A DNA stretch of 64,000 nt from Cryptomeria japonica (taxonomy: Eukaryota; Streptophyta; Pinopsida; Cupressales; Cupressaceae), in NCBI RefSeq assembly GCF_030272615.1, contig NC_081408.1, forward strand, positions 201,462,341-201,526,340. Direction: 5' to 3'. Below are positions 1 to 12,041 of this stretch, piece by piece (positions within the stretch are counted from its first letter, which is position 1; every line of letters starts with the position of its first letter). The translations under genes and the position numbers were made by a program. A model generated the notes under the pieces. That model did not search any database and was not told the origin of the DNA. It worked only from the letters and a program-made list of their open reading frames with translations.

Positions 1-2889
1 GTTTCAACCTTTCCAACTCATGTTGGACATTTTTAGGTGATTGGGAACCAGAAGGCATAGGAGAAGGGGGGTATTCTATAATGGGACTAGTAGGAGGGGG
101 TCTTGCTGGAGAGGAGACTATCATGAGTGTAGAAGATTCACCTGGATGGTGTTGACCTGCCAACTGACTCTGGAGTCTAGTAATGATGTTGTCCCTGTTG
201 GATATTCCTTCTTTAGCCTCATTGTGAGCCTTTAAGATAGTCTCCAACTTCAATTGGAGATTAGCTCTTTCTTGTGCCTCTTTCTCTGCTACTGCCACAT
301 TAAAATTTGTAGTTTCCAAATCTGTGCTTGCAGCTTCCACTACCCTTGTATCTTGGACTCTCTTAACAATCATGCCTCCTAAGAGGCTAGAATTTGATGC
401 ATTTTTCCTCCTTTTGTTTTCATCCTTTTTTAAAGACCACATGACAAGAGCAACATTATCCTTGTTGAAGGTCACTCCTTCCATTGGCTTTGTTTCCTTC
501 CTTACTGCATCAAGAACTAAAGCATCAGCTATAGCCCATTCAAGGAGAATTAACACACCAGCCTTTGCTACCATTTCTCTTCCTTTCTTAGGGGTGATTG
601 TCTTAAACTCTTCCATCATTTCTTGCTTTATTTCTTCTTCCACTTGAGTTGCATCTCTGAGAGGTTGTTCACTCTTCCTCCACTCACATCTAACCTTAAA
701 TTGTTCCATTTTTTGCTTCCATACAAATTGCATGAAAGCCCTTGTTGTAACAAAGTTACTGTCAGCCAAGAATTCTTCACTGGCTTGTTTAATAGTAAGG
801 TCCAATTCTTGGCCCTTTAACTCACCATCAATCAAATCCATTTCAGCACTAGGTGGCTCTTCGGGCATCCCCTCTTGAGTCTCCTCATAGGTATAGGCAA
901 TCTCACCGAGACTCCCTAACTCTAATAATTGTTCAGCCACCACTTGCTCATCTCTAATGTGGATAGGGGACTGAGATGGAGAATATTGAGGTTCATTAGT
1001 TTCAACCTCCTTTCCCACTCTTTGCCTTTTAGGGGAATCTTAAATGTCAATGACATCTTCAATTTTCCTTTTCCCTTTTGAAGTGGAAGGCTCACCTGCC
1101 ACTAGCATCATCACAATGTACTTTGACTTCTTATGCATTACATAGTCACCAGGTGGGATAGCCTTAGCAAAGGCAGGCTTAGCCAAGACCAACTTAACTC
1201 TATCAGGATCATTTTGCATTATAGCCTCCCTTTTTTCTTTTAAGGTCTGCATGAGGTCTTCAAAATAGAGAATTAAGAATTTGATTTTCTCCTCAAAAGG
1301 GTTGAAGCTAGAAAGAGTGTCATGGATACTGTCAAATTGATGGATAAAATCAAGTGCCTTCTTATATGCAACCCACTTCTCTTCCTTAGTTCCTGCTCAT
1401 CTAAGCTGAATTCATTCCTAATTAAATCTTCGGGGAACTGAAATTGGTGAGGCCTACCTCTACACACTGCTCTATTTCTGAACATGCCATTGAAAAAATC
1501 CTCAGGGTCTACACATCTTGAAACTACAGTTGACAGCCTATATGGCTTAAAGAATTCTTCAAAATATTTCCATCCACCTTTAGTGATTACAAAATGGTGG
1601 GCCATGGTAATAGTTGGGAGAATGGTCCCTTTACCCCTATTGGTCAGCTTGGCCTCTTGTACTCCTCCAATCTATCTCAATACTTGTGAAATCCCTATCT
1701 TTAATGGGACCTGATAGGGCAGTAAATAGGGGGTACCTCTTAAACCATACACTCTGAAAATAGTAGAAATAGGGTAGAAATACATGTCTCCCCAGTTGTG
1801 AACAATCTTGATATCTTTTGCAAACTTTTTAGGCCTAAGGAATTCCAAAAGAGCCTTAGGAATTATAGGGTTTTCTCTACATAAAAGAATTCTAATCTTA
1901 GATGCAAAGCATCTATCAAACTTTAGAAAACTAGCATCTTCTCTATCCCAAGATAAGAGAGTGCTCGAAAGTTGAATAGGCATCTCTTCCTTATCCTTTA
2001 CCTTGATCAAGTCCATTTCCTTTGCAAAGTAATCAACACCTTTGAACAAGAACATGTGCATTAACATGGAGTACCATCCAAACAGCCTATCCACCTTACC
2101 ATTTTTTATCCCTACTAGACCTTTATGAATTGCATCAGTAAGGTATGGGGCATAATCAAATGTTATTGCTAGGGAGGGGTTTAGAATTTGTGCAATCATT
2201 AACATGTAATGGGTTGGCATGTTCCTTTCAGCATCCTCTCCAAAGATTTGACATAGTGCCCAATACATACCCTTAGCTTTTAGAGTAAATAAATTGAGGG
2301 AGAATGGTTCCATTGTGCTAGGTCCTACAACTGTTAACCCCCCTATCTTAACAAAGAATTCTTTCAATGGCCCACTCCTAAGATGATCCCTCTGTGCATT
2401 GTAAATCTGGGCTAATGACTCAAAGTCAATAGGCTCTAACAAATTGGAGGCCTCACTGAGTTTAAACACATTCCTAAATTCATCATCTTGTATTTCAATC
2501 AGGACCGATCCCTTTACATTCCTGATGCATCTTGCTACAGGGTCATAATTCTGTGCAATTAGGGTCAACAGATCTACATCCATGAATACACTTGGGACCA
2601 CAAGTTTTCCTATATCCAGTCCCCATATGCTATTTAAAGGAGCTAGGGAATGTCTCTGCCCAAAACTGACTTTGAACAGTCCTAAACCTGATATCCCTAT
2701 CTCAGGGTCCCTTAACCAATTTCCTTTGTCATACAGGCCATCCCCAATTTTCATACGAGGGTTCTTTGGTACTAACTCTTTAGCCTTAGCCCCAACATTG
2801 GTGGACATGGTTAACTATTCTAAAAAACCATCACAGATGTTCCTGTCCTGATAATTCACTTTTCCTGCCAACTCTCTTCTTGGTGCCAT
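1..2889 (-). pseudogene. Copy A of an unrecognised large protein family (C-terminus beyond window edge)
   Basis: I do not recognise this protein. The frame opens with ATG at 2889 (MAPRRELAGKVNYQDR), meets TAG at 2815-2817, then runs open from 2808 to 1672 (378 codons). It continues with frameshifts through 1605-1273, 1252-1040 and about 1000-1, and leaves the window. Copy B (38543-64000, plus) aligns along the whole length, with many differences at third codon positions, so this was coding sequence. The N-terminal part is globular with hydrophobic patches, the middle is Lys/Glu-rich (start MQTLKEKREAIMQNDPD), and a short coiled coil precedes a Pro-rich link (PPPTSPIIEYPPSP). No introns, CCHC knuckles, RT, integrase or protease motifs are visible. 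The stop before the second Met could instead mean translation starts at 2808, but similarity to copy B extends upstream of it. It may be a retroelement accessory ORF or an old host gene; I cannot decide. Confidence 0.6.
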
Positions 2890-3111
2890 TCTAAATAAGC
2901 AACTATACCACTTGAAACTAGCATAGACCTCTAATGAAATAATTCACACAACAATAATTGGGAACATACCAGAATTATCAAGAAAAGCACAAAAAACCTG
3001 ATTATTTGCCTGAAAAGAATCGCTCTGCACCACTTGCTCTGCAACAAACTTCGATGAAAAAATACTAACAATCAAGTTGATGCGGACTCTAAAGGACAAG
3101 TTGGCATTGAA

Positions 3112-3119
3112 TTTTTATA
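3112..3119 (-). promoter_or_regulatory. Candidate TATA box upstream of copy A
   Basis: The minus strand reads TATAAAAA here, about 225 bp upstream of the ATG at 2889. The leader in between (2890-3111) shows no other gene. Position and sequence fit a plant core promoter, but short AT-rich matches are common by chance. Confidence 0.35.
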
Positions 3120-3199
3120 AATTAACTCCGCATGCTTAGGGTATCTTTTCAGAATTGAATTCACCAAATCGAATTCAAAAATGGCTCCAACAGGTCATA

Positions 3200-4560
3200 A
3201 TTTCTCCGAGTCTTTCGTCTGTTTCAGTCTTTCGTTATTTCGTAGTGCATAAAACCTTTGCAACTTTCTTTCACGAAACAATGCTGGCCATTGGATTACA
3301 AGAACTTACACCACCTTTACCTCCATCTGATCTCTGCTTGTTAATGTCGGGCCCCACCTTCTTTTCGCTATTTCACGGGCTTTGACACTCGTGTACTTTT
3401 CCTTCACGAAGCTACACCAACCATTAGATCAAGCTCTAATCACCCAATCTTTAACTCTAACTAGGACCGTCAATCTTACTAACTAACCGCGCCTCATCTT
3501 GACGGCTAATGGTTTTCGCCATTTTGTAGAGACTAAACTGCAGGCATCTTTGGGCCACAAAACAACGAGAATCGTTGGATCAAGCACAAGGTAAAATACC
3601 TTTTAACAAACATTAAACCTTTCAAGTGGGCCCTTTATTTTCAGAGATCACTTACTTTACCTAGTCACCGATTAACAAATGCCACGTGGAAATCATCAAT
3701 TAGCTCAGGAAGTTCCTCTAGGTTCCATTCTCAATTTGCTACATGTTTTGCTTCACTATTCTCCACATAACTGCTGGTTACACCTAGGTGGGCCCTCAAC
3801 TACCCTTCAGAGCCATGTGGCATTCAACACATCACTATTAAACTCTACGAAATGCACCAACTATCATGCCACGTCATTCTTTCATGTGATTTCCACCTCA
3901 TCTTTGTTTAGCTTGCGGCTACGAAACCACAAGGATCGTTGGATCAAAACAGACTTGATTGGCTTTTAACTTCATGCCCTGCCTATGCTTTGGGCCCACC
4001 GGCCTTTTTCACCACTTTGCGATGACTAAATTACTAGCATCTTATCTTTGTGAATCCACGCGGGCCATCAGATCTCAGGAACTTGTTCGTTGTTTATTCT
4101 TTCTATGACCACCTCGCCCGGGCCCACTGCGGACCTCCAACTAAGCGCCCTGTCATTGCTCTATCATCGCCAGCTAGACCTACCACCTTTACTACCACCT
4201 TTAGTGGGACCCACCACCTTTTCGCTACTTCGCGAAAGGTAGTACGTGTGCATCTCCTAGCCGTGAATCAACGCGAGTCGTTGATCCTTTTCCAACCTGA
4301 TCACCCTTTAACCAAGGAAGACCACTTGTCTCTAGGACCCGCCATGTATTTTTGCTATTTCACAGAACATATACCATGTGCATCTCGGGCTAGCAAATCA
4401 ATGTGAGTCGTTGGATCACAATCAAGATGAAATTCTTTTATCCGACGGTCAATCCATCTGGTTGGGCCCGCCTACGCTTTTCACTATTTCATGACGATTA
4501 AATTACTAGCAACTTTGCTTAGCGAAGCAACGACAATCACACAATCAACCAAGAGTTGCA
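3200..4560. repeat. Diverged tandem array, unit about 130-150 bp, with recurring GGGCCCAC-like boxes
   Basis: Several motifs recur in the same order: a TTCGCTATTTCGCGA-like box (about 3365, 3519, 4003, 4217, 4347, 4476), an AACGNGAGTCGTTGGATCA-like box (about 3570, 3928, 4276, 4408) and a GGGCCC or GGGCCCAC core (about 3345, 3628, 3789, 3989, 4110, 4465). Best-preserved spacing is about 130 bp (4217 to 4347 to 4476). Units are strongly diverged and some are missing or doubled. The array lies upstream of copy A in its direction of transcription. GGGCCCAC resembles the TCP/site II elements of plant promoters, which is family knowledge rather than proof of function. Short open frames in the array are not convincing genes. 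Confidence 0.55.
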
Positions 4561-4843
4561 CAACATTTACGGGGGCCAACAAGCATTAGAACAAGATAAA
4601 GGAAAGGTGCATAAAATTTGAAATATTAATAGATCACCTTAGGGAAATACCTAATGGGGGGACACTTCTTACGATAGACCAACCCTACTTTAAGTGAATA
4701 AAGTAACACAGAATTAGAACCAGGTTTTTACTCAGACACCTTGAAGGTTAAAACTTAAAACCCTTAAACCTTCCCATTGGCTTACAACAAAACAGAGGTA
4801 ACAAGGCCAATACCAAACTCAAAATTTCAACAAAATTAGCCAA
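4561..4843. other. Unassigned spacer
   Basis: This stretch lies between the tandem array and the end of the exon-like frame at 4844. It contains minus-strand sequence that could be the 3' untranslated part of that exon. No repeat or coding signal was recognised. Confidence 0.4.
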
Positions 4844-5252
4844 TTATGGACCGAGAACATCCATTTTTAAAATAGTGATAACAGGAGCAACTATCTGCAA
4901 AGGCTCAACAACACATGGAGAACTCAAAGTAGCAGCCATGATTTCCAAGAGGGAATGAATCCCTCTGAATAAATCTAGAGAAATAACCAAGGTACATGGT
5001 GGAACATGATAATTAAGTGCCTCAAATTCTAGAAGGGTGACATCATAGATACCACCAGTAAGGCCACACCTAGCTACAAATAACATTTCTCCACACCTAC
5101 GATTAGAAAGTTGTTCAGAAAGAGATAAGAAACCACCAAAATGAAACAAATCATAATCAAAATAATAGTGCGACAAAGAAAATTCCACATCATTAGAAGT
5201 ATAGGAGGGAAGAATGAATGTATCAAATAGACCCTAAACCAGAGGAGCATCC
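4844..5252 (-). pseudogene. Exon-like reading frame, downstream half (interrupted by Copia-1)
   Basis: The product is not recognised. On the minus strand an open frame runs from the Copia-1 border at 5252 to a stop at 4844-4846, broken once by TAG at 5234-5236. Residues include SLSEQLSNRRCGEMLFVARC and CTLVISLDLFRGIHSLLEIM, a normal-looking mixed composition. If Copia-1 and one copy of its 5-bp target duplication are removed, the frame joins in phase with the open frame at 12042-12179. That makes a shared exon of about 180 codons likely. It could belong to a host gene or to another mobile element; no motif decides between them. Confidence 0.45.
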
Positions 5253-6357
5253 TGTTAGGACCCAAGAGGCAACTAAGAGGGTGGGGGGGCTTGAATCAGT
5301 TTTCTATTAATTTCAACCCAAATATAACTTAATCAAACTTGATGTATAATATCAGTAAACCAAACTTAATGTTGGTTGACAGATTAGCATTTAATATTAA
5401 TACCGGTGAAGCTTAACGCATAAAATAGAAAGAGAAACAACATCCACAACACATAACACAAAGATTTGTACTTGGAAACCCTGTAAAGGGAAAAACCACA
5501 GTGGGAAACCTTACCCACAATTAGATGATACTAGTGCAGATAGTATGTGTATACAAATGGGGTCTGCACATGCAAAAAGGCCAACTGCCTAGAGCTCACT
5601 ACTCAATCAAAAAATAGGAGTCACACTGACTACAATTGGATGGTTAAATCCAATGATAATGTACTGCTTAAAGTAGCATCTTCAATGCTGGATTCAATAC
5701 CGGTTAAGCTTTGATAATCACCTTCAAACCTTCCTTGAACCTTCTCTATGGCATTGTCATATGATCCTTAATATTCAAACATAGCATGTTATAATACCAT
5801 AACCATATACCATTACTTCTCTCCTTTTTCTGCTACATCATCTATCTCATCAATTGAGATATTACATATATACTAAAACCTAAGACAACACGTGTAGGTT
5901 GCCTCACTAAGAATATTACAATAAAATCAATTACAAACAAGTCAAGATGTGATGCATCATGTCGGCTCAATATATTTACAACAATATCCAATTAATAAAT
6001 CATCTTCATAACATGTTGTGTTGATCTAGAATAGATAATGCATATCGGTCCATAACCTAGACCAATTTGTTGGTAACAACAAATATGTCAACCCAATTAG
6101 ACCATTTATGAAAATACCAAAACCAAGTATCCAAACCATATCTTCGACATAACCAAGTGATCTCCAGATGATAAGAAGTCATCCTTAGTGTTGGTGAACA
6201 ATATAACCTGTCAGTGAACAATATACCTGTGACTGTGCATAAGTCACTGAACATGTCGGTGAACATAATATCCCGGTTCAACATGACCAAAGATCTCCAA
6301 AAGGATAAGTGTTGACATCAATGGCAAAACTAATGCAACACATCCATAATACCAACA
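5253..6357 (-). repeat. Copia-1 3' LTR
   Basis: About 1.1 kb, bounded by TG and CA. On the plus strand it starts TGTTAGGACCCAAGAGGC and ends ATAATACCAACA, matching 10955-12036 along its length with scattered substitutions and small indels. In element orientation it begins TGTTGGTATTATGG directly after the polypurine tract. Confidence 0.92.
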
Positions 6358-6370
6358 ATCTCCCCCTTTG
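6358..6370 (-). promoter_or_regulatory. Copia-1 polypurine tract
   Basis: The minus strand reads AAAGGGGGAGAT immediately before the 3' LTR, the expected site for priming plus-strand DNA synthesis. The preceding words, close to CATCAATGCC, are shared with the E2 and M tracts. Confidence 0.88.
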
Positions 6371-6721
6371 GCATTGATGGCAACACAAGATGGAAAAACA
6401 TCTAAGTGCCAAAATAGAATGCCAAAAACCAAAAATCAACAATCTTCGGAAATCAAAAACAAAAATCTCTCCCTCAATGAATAATCTATCCCCAAAGGAT
6501 AATGTTTCCTCAATACAAAGTTTTTCCATAGATATCTCTCTCCCTTTGACATCAAATGCCAAAATAATACAAATACGAAAACATACAGTCAACTCATAAA
6601 ACCAATTACAACAACCAATTGTTATAACCAACTACTCCCCCTGAGAAGTAGCTCTCCTCCATCAAAGATGGAAAAAGGTTTCTCTATTAACTCTATCGGT
6701 TTGATGCCAATCATCAACTAT
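6371..6721 (-). other. Copia-1 region between RNase H and polypurine tract
   Basis: No gene is supported in this stretch. It is AT-rich and corresponds to the untranslated region after pol; short open frames here overlap the LTR and have no family features. Confidence 0.6.
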
Positions 6722-7950
6722 CTAAGTCTCTACTGGTGAGGGTATTACCCCAAGCTGCTCTCTTAGATATTCAAAAGTTTCCTTAGTAAAAGGTTTAGTA
6801 AAGATATCTGCAATCTGCTCTTTAGTACTCACATAAACCAATCTCACTTCTTCTGCTTCAACATTCTCTTTCTGAAAATTATATTTGATAGAAACATGTT
6901 TAGTTTTAGAGTGAAATACCAGATTCTTTGATATATCAATTGCTGCTAAATTATCACAATAAATTATTATAGGTTCTTTGCATTTTACCTTGATGTCTTT
7001 CAACATTTACGTAATCCATAATACTTGAGTACAATTAGTTGTTGTTGCAACATATTTTGATTCTTCTATGCATAGTGATGTACAAAACAGTGATGTACAA
7101 CTCTGTTTCTTGCTCAACCTTGAAATGAATCTACTACCAAGAAAGAATGCTCTGCCAGTGGTTCTCTTTCTATCATCTACATCTCCTACCCAATTTGCAT
7201 CAGTGTATGCACATAATTCAAAATTTTTGTCTTTAGGATACCATAAACCAAGATTTGTCATGCCTTGCAGATACCGAAAAATCCTTTTTACTATTGATTC
7301 ATGATTTTCTTTGGTATTACTTTGAAATCTTGAAACAATACATATTGCATTCATTATATCAGGTCTTGTTTGTGTTAAATACAGTAAACCTCCAATCATA
7401 GATTTATATCTTGTCGGATTAACATGAGTTGAATCATCCTTAAATGTCAATTTTTCAGTTGTTGTCATAGGAGTACTTACCGGTTTGGAATTTTCCATAC
7501 CAAATTTCTTCAATAGTTGATTCAATTATTTTGTTTGACATATGAATATACCTTTATCAATCTATGAAATCTGCAATACTAAAAATAATTTTATCTCCCC
7601 AATCATTTAAACATTTCAAATTCTTCCTACATCTTATTAGCAAAGTCTTTACATAATCCTTCTTCTCCTCCAAAAATGATATCATCAACAAAAACTTCAA
7701 TAACCAAGATGTCATCATTAGTCACTTTGAAATATAAGTTTCTATCAACATTAGCTTTAGTGTAACCAAGCTTCAAGAGATATTTGTCTAACCTAGGATA
7801 CCAAGCTCTAGGAGCTTTCTTCAATCCATACAAAGCTTTCCTTAATCTGCAAACCATATCTTCATTATTTGTCAATGAAAATCCATTAGGTTGTTCAATG
7901 TAAACTTTCTCTTCAAGATCACCATTTAGAAATGCACATTTTACATCCAT
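6722..7950 (-). pseudogene. pol: Copia-1 pol, RT C-terminal half and RNase H
   Basis: Reverse transcriptase copies element RNA into DNA and RNase H removes the template. The 7950-7627 frame starts [20 protein letters not shown] and carries the palm motif as FVDDIIFGG, with both catalytic Asp kept. The 7525-7007 frame holds the connection region (RYKSMIGGLLYLTQTRPDI) and the start of RNase H (YTDANWVGDVDDRKRTTG). The 7006-6722 frame has the rest (IIYCDNLAAIDISKN) and ends near the family terminus (ADIFTKPF). Frameshifts near 7550-7620 and a stop near 7006 split it. A short direct duplication around 7073-7100 repeats the CTSL-coding words and is probably slippage. Confidence 0.9.
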
Positions 7951-8055
7951 TTGGTATGCTTTATAGTTCTTGTGAGCTACAAATGCAAGAAATAATCTGA
8001 CTGCCTCAATTCTAGCTACCGGTGCAAAGGTTTCATTAAAATTGATTCCCTCTTT

Positions 8056-8967
8056 TTATGAATATCCTTTACACACTAATCTTGCTTTGTTTTTGATTAC
8101 ATTACCATCTTCATTAAGTTTATTTCTGAATACCCATTTTGTTCCAATTATAGTTTTGTCTTTAGGTCGGGGAATTAATGTCCATGTATTATTCTTTTCA
8201 ATTTGTTCTAATTTATCTTCCATTGCTTTAATCCAATGTTTATCTTCACATGCCTCAATAATAGATGTTGGTTCAATTTGAGAAATTAAACATACCTCTT
8301 CATTTTCTAGTCTTCCTCTTGTCATAACACCTTGACACTTATTCCCAATTATCCGACTTTCAGAGTGATTCAGTCTTACATACCTAGGTGTGTTCACTTG
8401 ATGTTGTTCTTCAGTAACTGTGGAATTCTCGGATGATGCCGGTGTGACTGGATCCACATTCTTTACTGGTGCACTCTGTATAGGTTCATTTATGATCATC
8501 TCAACTACTGGTTTAGAATCTATAGACCTTGAATTTCCTCTAAAGTGTTCATCTATCTTCACATTAGCACTCTCAATGATTTTTTGCAATCTTTTATTAA
8601 AACATCTATATGCCTTGCTCTTGGATGAATAACCAAGAAATATTCCTTCATCACTTCTAGGATCAAATTTACCAACATACTCATCTCTCTTTATATAACA
8701 TTTGCTTCTAAATATTTTGAAGTATTTAATAGTAGGAGTATTACCAAACCATAGTTCATAAGGTGTCTTACCAATTTCCCCTTTGATGTGAACTCTATTA
8801 AAAGTGTAAACCGTTGTATTCACTGCTTCTCTCCAATACACATGAGGAATATTTTCTTCCAATATCATGCTTCTAGCTACATCCATAATAGTTCTATTCT
8901 TTCTTTCCACAATTCCATTTTGCTTAGGTGTCCGGGGTGTTGATAGTTGTCTTCTGATTCCATTCAC
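8056..8967 (-). pseudogene. pol: Copia-1 pol, integrase C-terminal half and RT N-terminal part
   Basis: An open frame of 303 codons. It begins inside the integrase core, where STPRTPKQNGIVERKNRT keeps the catalytic Glu. It continues through the Copia-specific GKTPYELWFGNTP and FDPRSDEGIFLGYSSKS segments, the low-complexity linker, and the RT start (TWTLIPRPKDKTIIGTKWVF). It ends by frameshift near 8056. Upstream in element sense, 9168-8968 still encodes recognisable integrase core sequence with a stop. Confidence 0.92.
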
Positions 8968-9168
8968 TTTGCATAATGTATTAAACTCCTTAGATGTAAA
9001 TTATCCTCCTTGATCTGATCTTAAACATTTGATTTTCTTACTACTTTCATTCTCTACCATTGCCTTGAACAATTTGAATTCTCCAAAAGCTTCTGATTTC
9101 TCCCTGAGTAAAGTAACCCAACACATTCTAGAATAATCATCAATAATTAGCATAAAGTATCTATCTCC

Positions 9169-9747
9169 CTATAGACTTATTGTTCTTGCCGGACCACACA
9201 AGTAAGTATGAATTAAATCAAGAACATTTTTGGATTTCTCATAAATACTCTTAAAAGTTGTTCTAACTTGCTTTCCCATTTGACACTCCTTACATATTGG
9301 GTTATGAGGTTTCACAATCTTAGGTAAGTCCCTTACTACCTTAGTTGAACTAATATTTATAATGCAATCAAAATTCACATGACAAAGTCTCTTATGCCAT
9401 AACCAACTTTCATCAATATGTGCAATCAAGCATGTCTTTTCACTGTTATTCAAATGAAAGATATTTCCTTTAGTTTGATTACCGATTGCAATCTCCAATC
9501 CAGTTCTATTCATGATTTTGCATTTAACATTCTTGAATTTTAATTGAAAACCATTTCCAACTAATTGACCAACACTCAAAAGATTATGTTTCAAACCTTC
9601 AACATAATAAATGTTGCCAGTATTGTGTTTACCATCAAAAGATATAGTGCCTTTTCCTTTGATCAAACAAGCTTTATCATCCCCAAATCTTACTAGACCT
9701 CTACTATATTCATAAAAAGATAAGAATTTTCTTTTATCACCAGTCAT
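9169..9747 (-). pseudogene. pol: Copia-1 protease C-terminal part and integrase N-terminal half
   Basis: The frame follows the protease motif, which just upstream (about 9750-9765) reads IIDFGCSHHMTGD, so the usual catalytic Asp-Ser-Gly is Asp-Phe-Gly. It continues with the conserved YYVEGLKHNLLSVGQL, then the integrase zinc-binding pair (HKRLCHVNF and CKECQMGK). The core begins as LIHTYLCGP, where related elements have Asp instead of Tyr, so the first residue of the DDE triad is lost. A stop follows at 9169. These changes are seen directly; the loss of activity is inferred. Confidence 0.9.
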
Positions 9748-9959
9748 ATGATGTGAACATCCGAAATCTATAATCCATTCATCTTTTTCTTCAATTTTAG
9801 CTACTAGGGCCTGCTCTACCGGTTGAATAGTAGGTGTCGGTTGATCTTCTTTTATTGCAACAAAAGCCCATCGATTGGCTATTAGTTCTTCATTAGAATC
9901 ATCTGTAACTCCTTTATCAGCATAGTAACATGATTTGTCTCTATTCTTCTTAAATCTGT

Positions 9960-10897
9960 ATCTCTAATATTTCGGGCTAGGCTTATATGTCCTTTTATCT
10001 TCTTCTCTCAATCTTGCATGTCTATCAGGACATCTAGATGCCATATGACCAACTTTATTGCAGTTAAAACATTTAATGGTTCTTTACCTTCATACTTACT
10101 TCCAATAGCACCTTTAGGTATTTTCCTTGCAAATATTGCTTCAAGTTCTTCCAATTCTTCATTTTCATTTCTGGTATCTTCAAGTTCTTTTGCATAAAGT
10201 GCTTTCCAATCAGACTTCTCAGATGATGATGATGATGTTGCAAATGATGATACTTTTAAGGCCAAATTCGTTTTAATTGTAGCAACAAAACCAAATTCCT
10301 CAAGCTCAAATACTGAAAGTTTTCCAACCAAGGTATCTCTAGATACTGATGTATTAGGCATTGTTCTCAACTCATTAATAGAAGTTACTTTCATTTTGTA
10401 TGCTGGTGGAAAAGCTCTTAAACTTTAGAAACAATTTCATCTTCACTTAAGGATCCTCCACAACATTGTATTCCCAAAACAATTCCATTTACTCTTTCCA
10501 TAAAAGCAGAAATTCTTTCATCTTCATCCATTTTCAAATTTTTATACCTGACCTAGAAGCATTCTATTTTTGCAATTTTGATAGTGGTATCACCTTCATT
10601 TAGTGTCTCCAATTTATCCCAAATAGCTTTAGCAGTAGATCGGTTCGATAATCTCATGATTTGCTGATCTGATAATGCGCTCAAAAGTGCTTATCTTGCT
10701 TTGCAATCATTTTCTTGATCTTTACCCAATGTTGGTGGATTAGGTTGTTTCGGTGTAGGACTAACATAGTCATTCTTTGTAATATCCCATATGTCTCTTC
10801 CAGTGCAATTCAAATGAGTCTCCATTCTGATCTTCCATATAACATAGTTAGTTCCATCAAGTTTTAGACTATCCTTCCTAAAAGAGTTTGTTGCCAT
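9960..10897 (-). pseudogene. gag: Copia-1 gag
   Basis: Gag would form the virus-like particle and bind RNA. The ATG at 10897 starts MATNSFRKDSLKLDGTNYVI, the usual Copia Gag opening with a WKIRMETHL segment. A frame change at 10691 is followed by TAKAIWDKLETLNEGD-like capsid sequence in another frame (10690-10395), then 10394-10008. A single CCHC knuckle (CFNCNKVGHMASRC) is readable near 10075-10030 only after a frame change. At least three frameshifts and two stops are present. Confidence 0.85.
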
Positions 10898-10940
10898 AGG
10901 ATCTCCTCAAGTTATTAAACTTCTGCAAAAAGAGGACTTA

Positions 10941-10952
10941 GCTATGATACCA
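10941..10952 (-). promoter_or_regulatory. Copia-1 primer-binding site
   Basis: The minus strand reads TGGTATCATAGC two bases from the 5' LTR end. It resembles TGGTATCAGAGC, the complement of plant initiator Met tRNA 3' ends, with one substitution. Confidence 0.85.
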
Positions 10953-10954
10953 AT

Positions 10955-12036
10955 TGTTAGGAACCAAGAGGCAACTAAGAGGGGGTGGGGGTGAATCAGT
11001 TGTCTATTAATTTTGACCCAAATATAACTTAATCAAACTTGATGTATAATACCGATAAAACAAACTTAATGTCAGTTGACAGATTAGTAGTTAGTATTAA
11101 TACCGATGAAGGTTATCTCATAAAACAGAAAGAGAAACAACATCCACAACACATAACATAGAGATTTGTACATAGAAACCCTGTAAAGGGAAAAACCACT
11201 GTGGGAAACCTTACCCACAATAAGATGATACTACTGCAGATAGTATGTGTATACCAATGGGGTCTGCACATGCATAAAGGCCAACCGCCTAGAGCTCACT
11301 GCTCAATCACAAAATAGGAGTCACACTGACTACAATTGGATGGTTAAATCCAATAATAATGTACTACTCAAAGTAGCATCTTCAATGTTGGATTAAGTAC
11401 CAGTTAAGCTCTAATAATTACCTTCAAACCTTCCTTGAACCTTCTCTATGGTCCTCTAATATGATCTTCAATATTTGCACATACCATGTTATAATATCAT
11501 AACCATATACCATTACTTCTCTCCTTTTTCTGCTACATCATCTATCTCATCAATTGAGATCTTACATATATACCGAAACCTAAGACCAAATGTGTAGGTC
11601 AGCTCACTAAGAATATTATAGTAAAATCAATTACAAAAAAGTCAAGATGTGATGCATCATGTCGGCTCAATATATTTACAACAATATCCAATTAATAAAT
11701 CATCTTCATAACATGTCGTGTTGATCTGGAATAGATAATGCATACTGGTCCATAACCTAGACCAATTTGTTGGTAACAACAAATATGTCAACCCGATTAG
11801 ACCATTTAACAAATACCAAAACCAAGTATCCAAACCATGTATTCGACATAACCAAGTGATCTTTAGATGATAAGAAGTCATCCTTAGTGCTGGTAAACAA
11901 TATACCGGTGACTATGCATAAGTCACTGAACATGTCAGTGAACATAATGTGCCGCTTCAACATGACCAAAGATCTCTAGAAGGATAAGTGTTGACATCAA
12001 TGACAAAACTAATGCAACACATCCATAATACCAACA
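10955..12036 (-). repeat. Copia-1 5' LTR
   Basis: About 1.08 kb, TG...CA, homologous to 5253-6357. In element orientation it supplies the promoter; I did not find a TATA box I would commit to. Open frames within it are shadows of LTR sequence. Confidence 0.92.
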
Positions 12037-12041
12037 CATAC

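Larger units (their letters stand above)
5253..12036 (-). mobile_element. Copia-1: decayed full-length Ty1/copia LTR retrotransposon
   Basis: The element has two LTRs (5253-6357 and 10955-12036), a primer-binding site at 10941-10952 and a polypurine tract at 6358-6370. Coding order on the minus strand is Gag, protease, integrase, reverse transcriptase, RNase H; integrase before RT defines Ty1/copia. Flanking 5-bp sequences are CATCC on the left and CATAC on the right, a target duplication with one mismatch. The LTRs differ at many positions, so the insertion is not recent. Frameshifts and stops in every domain, plus altered active-site residues, make it non-functional. It interrupts the exon-like frame described at 4844-5252 and 12042-12179. 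Confidence 0.93.

Noticed and set aside
3155-4406. Plus-strand frames of 76-118 codons
   Set aside because: They sit across the diverged tandem array in different frames and have no continuity between repeat units.
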